The notes beneath the pieces were generated by a model. That model made no database searches. It was not told the DNA's origin and saw only the letters and a program-made list of their open reading frames with translations. Shown here piece by piece: positions 58,601 through 64,000 of a stretch of DNA of 64,000 nt; within the stretch, counting starts at the first letter, position 1; every line of letters starts with the position of its first letter. Source of the DNA: Mixophyes australis (lineage: Eukaryota; Chordata; Amphibia; Anura; Limnodynastidae). The stretch lies in contig JAVHZZ010000005.1 in assembly GCA_036250195.1 (NCBI GenBank), positions 182,635,448 to 182,699,447 of the forward strand, given 5' to 3'. The position numbers were made by a program, and so were the translations under genes.

Positions 58601-59570
58601 TAGTGCTGCCTGACTAGTGCTGGTAAAGTGAAAATCGGGGGGACCCCACGCAAAATTTTTCCACGATTTTCATGGGACCAGCACTAGTCAGGCAGCACTA
58701 GGGTTAAGCATAAATAGCAGGGGGACCTCACGCTTTTTTTAATTTAACTTTTATCTATTCTTTTACTTTTTAACACTGCCAGGGCAGTGCAACAGTGATG
58801 TGTTGATACAACACGCTGCTATCAAGCAGTGTGTTGTATCTGGCGTGTTTACAAGTAAACTCTCCTGAGTTTGCTAACTCGCAGCTTTATACATTGGAGA
58901 CTTGTATAGCTGCAGTGGCAAACAGTGGTGAATTTGATCTCTGGCGATTTTACAAGTAGCGATTTTGACAGAAGCAGAACTCTGGCGATTTTGTATGAAA
59001 ACTCAGCTTCATACATCGGTGAGTTTCAACTCTCCCGAGAAAATCGCTGGAGTTGCAAAATCGCAGCTTGATACATTTACCCCCTGGTCCGGACTGAAGG
59101 ACCTGCCAACGATTGCTGACATGTCTACTGTCGCTGCATTGGATGCTGTCACCATTGAAAAAATGGTGTATGATTACTTTGGTTACAGCATTCAAGTAGA
59201 CATGTCAGACAGTCCTTACTTATACTGGCAGGAAAAAAAGGTAGTTTGGAAGCCCCTGTACAAACTGGCTCTATTTTACCTGAGTTGTCCCCCCTCCAGT
59301 GTGTACTCCGAAAGAGTTTTTAGTGCAGCGGGTAACCTGGTCAGTGAGCGGCGAAGGAGGTTGCTTCCGAAAAATGTGGAGATAATGTTCATCAAAATGA
59401 ATTATCAATTCTTCAATGAAGACCAGCAATGGCCTCCAGAGACCACAGAGGGACCTGTGATTGTGGAGTCCAGCGGGGACGAATTGATAATGTGTGAGGA
59501 TGAGGAAGTACACACTGAAGGGGGCGAGGAATCAGAGGTTGAGGGTGAGGACGACATCTTGCCTCAGTAG
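55650..59570 (+). pseudogene. hAT transposase gene, frameshifted and interrupted
   Basis: Likely start MENKNLEDKVG at 55650. The first frame runs to 56231, the main frame covers 56060-58266, and the end is at 59085-59570. In the 737-codon frame starting at 56060: an acidic region, a BED zinc finger (C133, C136, H157, H162), catalytic Asp blocks TTDMWTS (D360) and VSDNASN (D448), CFAHTINLV, and RWNSTLY. After the MITE comes the hATC dimerisation block (PSSVYSERVFSAAGN ... ERRRRLLPKNVE) with an acidic tail. The break is a frameshift, best placed in the C-rich run near 55980-55992. The MITE falls within a Trp codon without net loss of hAT sequence. It catalyses cut-and-paste transposition; this copy probably cannot. 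Confidence 0.9.
58267..59084. mobile_element. 818-bp MITE inside the hAT transposase
   Basis: Termini GGGGTAAATGTATCAA and TTGATACATTTACCCC are exact inverses, flanked by CTG on both sides (58264-58266, 59085-59087), a 3-bp duplication as in Harbinger-like elements. Subterminal GCGATTTTG motifs recur. An internal long inverted repeat has arms 58562-58624 and 58677-58740. Confidence 0.88.
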
Positions 59571-59616
59571 AGCCAGTTTACTTTGTACAGGGAGAGATGA
59601 ATTGCTTTTTTTGTGT

Positions 59617-59940
59617 GGGGGCCCAAACAAACCAATCATTTCAGCCACAGTAGTTTGGTAGGCCCTGTCGCTGAAATGATTGGTTTGTTAAAGTGTGCAT
59701 GTCCTATATCCCCAACATAAGGGTGGGTGGGAGGGCCCAAGGACAATTCCATCTTGCACCTCTTTTTTTTCTTTGCCAGCCCGTTTTGTGGGGGTCCAAA
59801 CGAACCAATCATTTCAGCCACAGTTTTGTAGGCCCTGTCGCTGAAATGATTGGTTTGTTAAAGTGCGCATGTCCTATATCCCCAACATAAGGGTGGGTGG
59901 GAGGGCCCAAGGACAATTCCATCTTGCACCTCTTTTTTTG
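59617..59940. repeat. Two tandem copies of a 168-bp unit in the hAT 3' region
   Basis: AACCAATCATTTCAGCC at about 59635 and 59803 marks the 168-bp period. Each unit also has the inverse (GCTGAAATGATTGGTT), so each forms a stem. Confidence 0.85.
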
Positions 59941-60377
59941 GCATTATGTGCTCTTTGGGGCCTAGTTTTTCAAACTGCCATCCTGTCTGCCACTGCAGTG
60001 CCACTCCTAGATGGGCCACGTGTTTGTGCCGCCCACTTGTGTCGCTTATCTTAGTCATCCAGCTACCTTGGTGCAACCTTTTGGCCTAAAAACAATATTG
60101 TGAGGTGTTCAGTGTTCAGAATAGACTGGAAATGAGTGAAAATAAATCTTGAGGTTATTAACCGTAGCGTAGGAGTGAAAAAAAAACAAAAATCTGTATT
60201 TTAGCAGTTTTTATGCTTTTTTAAAAAAAAATCAGAACCCAAAACCCAAAACCTTGAGGGGGTGTTTTGGCAAAACCCATTAGAACCCAAAACCTGAAGG
60301 TAATAAGAACCCAAAACCCAAAATGCGAAAAGTGGCCGGTGCACATCCCTAGTCCTCTTGGCCCTTGGGCGTGTGGT

Positions 60378-61557
60378 TGTCAAGCACAGAACCCGCTGGC
60401 CACCTGTTTGGGGTTCAGTGCTCCCACCTGCCTCTGACAGCCACTCTACTCTGTCAGCGGATCCCCGTGGCTTACTCTGGCGTGCGCCATCTTGCCTATC
60501 TGAACTGCGCATGTGCAAAACCAGCCCTTTTCACAACTCCTTCCATTCACCTGATTGATTGATTGCCTGTCAGCCCTGTTGCCCTATTTAAAACACCTGT
60601 CTCCTTACCTGAGTGCCAGATCTTCAGGTCTCCTCTCCTGTCTAGACGTGTTCCAGTCTGGTTCCTGTTCTCCTGCTGCTGCAGAGTACTATCACCAATA
60701 CCTGCTTTCAGCTCTCCAGTGTTTCAGCGTTATACAGCTGCAGAGTATTACTACCCTCACCTGCTTCCAGCTCTCCAGTGTTACAGCATTATCCTGCTGC
60801 AGAGTATTTCCACCTTTACTTGCTTTCAGCTCTCCAGTGTTACAGTATTATCCTGCTGCAGAGTATTACCACCTTTACCTGCTTCCAGCTCTCCAGTGTT
60901 ACAGCATTATCCTGCTGCACAGTATTACCACCAACACCTGTTCTCAGCTCTCCAGTGTTACAGCACTATCCTGCTCCAAAGCGTTACCACCAATACCTGT
61001 TGTCAGCTCTCCAGCTCTGCAGAGTATTACCACCTTTACCTGCTTCCAGCTCTCCAGTGTTACAGTGTCATCTGACTGCAGAGTGTTACCACCTACACCT
61101 GCTCCCAGCTTTCCGGTGTATCAGCACTATCCTGCTGCAGAGCACTACCGCCAATACCTGTTCTCAGCTCTCCAGTGTCACAGCATCATCCTCTTGCAGG
61201 GGGGTTTCTACCAGTCTCCATCTCCTGCACATCGGTGCTTCTGTTTGCTGTCTACCTGCAGACCATCGCACTTCCTGATCATAGGGGCATCCTCTGTGCC
61301 TCATCTACCTGCAGAATATATTCCTCATTTTTACTTCTATCAGCAACTATCTTATTCCTGTGACTTGGTTCTCCTCCCGGTCTCACTTGTCTCCCCTCCG
61401 TGAGAACCGCGACCTGTGGTTAGGGAGCCGCAAAGTCCAAACTCCCTTGTGTGGGTCCCGGGTGAATACCACCCTCTCAGTTAGACTCAGCACTTCTTGG
61501 AGGATAGCATCAACTCAAGCAGACCATATGGGTTGTTCCAGACCCTAGAGCATGACA
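60378..61557 (+). mobile_element. Solo LTR (1180 bp) with 59-bp minisatellite
   Basis: TGTCAAGCAC...AGCATGACA with the 5-bp duplication GTGGT (60373-60377, 61558-61562). The 3' part (GAGAACCGCGACCTG ... GGGTGAATACCACC ... TTAGACTC) is homologous to the inverted 649-bp Sushi-like LTRs, giving plus orientation. No internal region remains. Confidence 0.85.
60675..61190. repeat. 59-bp tandem repeat inside the LTR
   Basis: CAGCTCTCCAGTGT recurs at 60709, 60768, 60827, 60886 and 60945, exactly 59 bp apart, with further diverged copies to about 61190 (around nine in all). It makes overlapping spurious frames of up to 282 codons. Confidence 0.92.
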
Positions 61558-62713
61558 GTGGTAGAGTTGTTTACCTATGATGTGAAAGGCAACAGTGTTG
61601 AAGAAGCAGAGGACATGGGGGCAGCAGAGAGTGACAGTGCGACAGGCTACACAGTTGCAGAAGTGGATGGTGGATGTGCACAAGAATCTGGGGGATGTGC
61701 AGAAGTGGCTGGGGAGTGTGCAGAAGTGGCTGGGTGGTCGACCTAGGTGAGTTGTGCTGGACAGGTGTCTTGGGGAGCAGAAGTTGGTTGGAAATAAGAG
61801 GTTGTTTCAGGGTGGGCAGAGGAAGCTTAGGAAATAAGAGGTTGCTTGTGGGTAGGCAGATGGGGCTTGGGGAGTAAGAGATTGCTTGTGGGTAGACAGA
61901 GGGGGCTTTGAATTAAGAGGTGGCTTGAGGGTGGGCAGATGTGGTTTGAAAATAAGAGACTGGTAGTGAGAAATGATGTTATTGGAAAATTGGTTTGGGC
62001 CAAAAATGCATTTGTGTTAGAGAGGTTAGTGGGGCAGCATTGGAAAACTGGAGATAATAACCATGGCAAAATGGAGCATGATGATGTGGCAGAGTGCCTT
62101 TTGCCAAATGACCACTGCTTCCTCTTCCATCTGAGGCTCTTCCACATCACGGGCCTACTCCACCAGTTCCTCCTGAATGTCCTCCGAATCTGCCTCCTTA
62201 CCTTTAAAAAGTGCAAAAAACAAGATACAAATTAATCACTAACATACAACTATTTGCGTTATCTTAATCAATGCCACTGAAATAAGATAATAATTTACAA
62301 CCAAATTGGTCTGTATCTATTGTGAAGTTTACCTCCAATTTTTTTATCAAAATTAAACATCACCGTATCAACCAGCATATATGTGTGTTGGGTGGACTGT
62401 TAACGATGCATCATTTGTAAATTAGGGAAATAATTCTTGATCTTCAACACCATGATCTGATTGTACAATAACTATGTTGCAGGATTAGTGGCAAGGGTTT
62501 GTTATCTGTATTACAAGTGGCAATTGCTAAGTATAAGAAGATAAGAAGGCTCAAAATTTACCAATAAACCAGCTAATGTTGGGGGGGTGGGTTTAGTTAG
62601 GTTAAGCTAAAAGATGTAATTTTGGTAATCAATGTATTAGTCTTTACAATGTACCTCTGGGGGACAGAGTTTCTAATAGAGGTGAGTGCAATCCACCCCA
62701 ACCCTTGCACCAT
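61558..62713. other. Probable Harbinger interior, decayed
   Basis: Sits between the LTR duplication and the Myb-like frame. GGGTGGGCAGA/TAAGAGGTTGCTTG motifs repeat at 61795-61960, about 50 bp apart. A minus-strand frame 61827-62216 starting KVRRQIRRTFRRNWW may be the C-terminal part of the Myb-like protein. Confidence 0.4.
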
Positions 62714-62962
62714 CTATTTATTACGGTTTTTGACCTCAGTCACTGTGCAACAAATTGGAGCCACGGCCCTGACCTGTGTGGTGGGGTTATCCCATACACG
62801 GCCTTTGGCTGGAGCGGAGAGTTGCTGGGTGGTAGAGTAAAGCTCCTCCGCCACCAGCTGCACCAACACCTCTGTTGGTGTGAAATTGGGCTGACTCTGC
62901 TTCGAGGCTAAAGCGGAGGAGCCAGAGACCTGACTTGAGCCTAGCTGTTCCTGGTGAGACAT
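62714..62962 (-). pseudogene. Harbinger Myb/SANT-like DNA-binding protein fragment
   Basis: 82 codons with FTPTEVLVQLVAEEL ... KGRVWDNPTTQVRAVAP ... CTVTEVKNR, the trihelix pattern of the second protein of Harbinger elements, which binds the termini and escorts transposase to the nucleus. It is short and ends prematurely. The convergent arrangement with the 51.9-kb transposase fits one original element. Confidence 0.6.
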
Positions 62963-64000
62963 GATTCTAAAGACCAGTAGTTAGTAACAGTACTTGAATG
63001 CCCTGTAAAGTGGCTTACATAGGGCCCAGTTTAAAAAACCAAATCCAATTTTTTTTCACCTCTCTACTCTTAGATGAATAATCACAAAATGACAGGGCTG
63101 AATAACTGTCTCTTCAGCTTTTATATAGGGCGTGCAGGTGCATTCCATTGTGATTGCCTGTATATGGTTGTTAATTGGGGATAATTACAACAAAAAAAGA
63201 GGGAGGACTGCACCAAGCATACTATCTTTCTCCCTCCGCTACCTATGATGAGATATATTTATGGAGATAACTAGGGGAGACAATAAGTTAGTCCAGGGCT
63301 GGCAATATAATTGAATATATTTATGAAAATTTACCAAGCCAGCAATTCAGAGCAGGATCGCAGCAAGACAAGGGTTACTTTTCTTCTTAACAGTTAATGT
63401 GTCAATTCAACATGATATGTAATTTCAAGTTTTTAATATTTCGCTACTAGAAACTATTTTATTAATGTATTAATAAAGATATATGCAAGATTCTTAAGTA
63501 TACAAACAATATACATTTACACACATCTATCCATCTAGAGTGCCCCATAAGATCTCTCTTTTCTTTTCTTTCTGTCTATTTGAATAAACCTTACAATTGG
63601 GGATAATTGACAGGTGAGTAAGCCATCTTGCATATGGTATCCGCAAATTAGAATAAATCAGTGAGCCACATGTTGAAAAGTCACATTCACTTGCAAGTAT
63701 GATGGCTGCCACATTCGTCCATGCTGAACTGCAGGTACTAACTGTTGCAATGGAAAATTTGTATCGACGCGCAGCTCGGTAAATTGCCAATGAGGATAAA
63801 TTACAGGTGTACATGGGTGTCTGCAGGTGCTAAGGTTACTATTTAACCATAGGCATACTGTTGTACAGCTCCAGTGGAGGTGGAGCGAACTGAGGAGGAG
63901 ACAGCCCAACCTTCTTGTACATTTGAAGGCACAATCATGGGAAACCCCCTACAGTATAAATAGACCTCGAGTCTGTTGATATTTTATTCTGCGGGGGATG
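62963..64000. other. Unassigned end of window
   Basis: AT-rich with a few short frames (for example a minus-strand 95-codon frame at 63527-63814) lacking any family resemblance I can name. Confidence 0.5.

Larger units (their letters stand above)
52985..60351 (+). mobile_element. hAT transposon with BED-type transposase, carrying nested insertions
   Basis: Ends TAGAAGTGAGC and GTGCACATCCCTA (imperfect inverted termini), with the 8-bp duplication GTCCTCTT on both sides. It contains a minisatellite 5' region (53205-53300 and 55160-55590), a transposase gene (55650-59570) and a tandemly duplicated 3' region. A solo LTR (53305-55157) and a MITE (58267-59084) are inserted within; without these and their duplications the element is about 4.7 kb. 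It sits between Harbinger parts. Confidence 0.88.

Noticed and set aside
60555..61403. 282-codon frame as a gene
   Set aside because: It is generated by the 59-bp tandem repeat inside a solo LTR; all three frames are open for long stretches for the same reason.
1..64000. CRISPR arrays or bacterial operons
   Set aside because: The regular repeats found (59, 121, 168 bp) are contiguous tandem repeats without spacers, and the window has spliced exons and vertebrate transposons.

Overview
This window is a stretch of a large, repeat-rich vertebrate genome. An anuran amphibian is my best guess, from the mixture of Sushi-type chromoviruses, hAT, Harbinger, Tc1, L2-type LINEs, tRNA-headed SINEs and a gammaretrovirus-like ERV; this is inference, not proof. 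There is no bacterial-style gene organisation. The one host gene I can support is the 3' part of a FACIT collagen on the + strand. Nine exons between 1986 and 43369 join in phase into Gly-X-Y repeats, an NC2-like spacer, a short COL1 domain and a terminal NC1 with the FACIT signature G-x-C-x(4)-C. The last residues best fit collagen XXI (COL21A1), from memory of that family.

The introns are full of mobile DNA. The 22.7-kb intron between 3822 and 26524 holds three main things. (i) A 9.1-kb minus-strand gammaretrovirus-like ERV (4399-13474) with 838-bp LTRs, a 4-bp target duplication, a proline-tRNA-like primer site, gag-amber-pol and env. It is disabled by a protease active-site change, an in-frame deletion across RNase H/integrase, and an env frameshift. 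(ii) An L2-type LINE (about 13.6-23.05 kb). (iii) Two LTR insertions inside that LINE: a very young Sushi-like chromovirus (15464-21014, 649-bp LTRs differing at about 2 sites) and a related solo LTR (22302-22945). The next large intron (26671-38431) holds hAT remnants, tandem repeats, Sushi-like pol fragments on both strands, an L2 copy, a small MITE and hairpins. The intron after exon 38432-38486 holds a 749-bp foldback element, a long TA repeat and a Tc1 relic.

Downstream of the collagen stop (43369) and a candidate poly(A) signal, 43.7-64 kb is intergenic or unassigned. It contains a minus-strand SINE, L1-like fragments on both strands, a MITE, L2 pieces, and a nested transposon stack. 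In that stack, Harbinger transposase pieces (51.9-52.85 kb, +) and a Harbinger Myb-like ORF (62.7-62.96 kb, -) flank a 7.4-kb hAT element (52985-60351, 8-bp duplication GTCCTCTT). The hAT is itself interrupted by a 1.85-kb solo LTR and an 818-bp MITE. A second solo LTR (60378-61557) lies just beyond it. The hAT transposase retains its BED finger, catalytic blocks and hATC domain but has a frameshift and the MITE insertion.

I see no wholly new system. The most interesting points are the exact nested insertion order, the conserved -1 frameshift site in the young chromovirus, the unusual ERV Env/Pol lesions, and family-specific tandem repeats inside the transposons.
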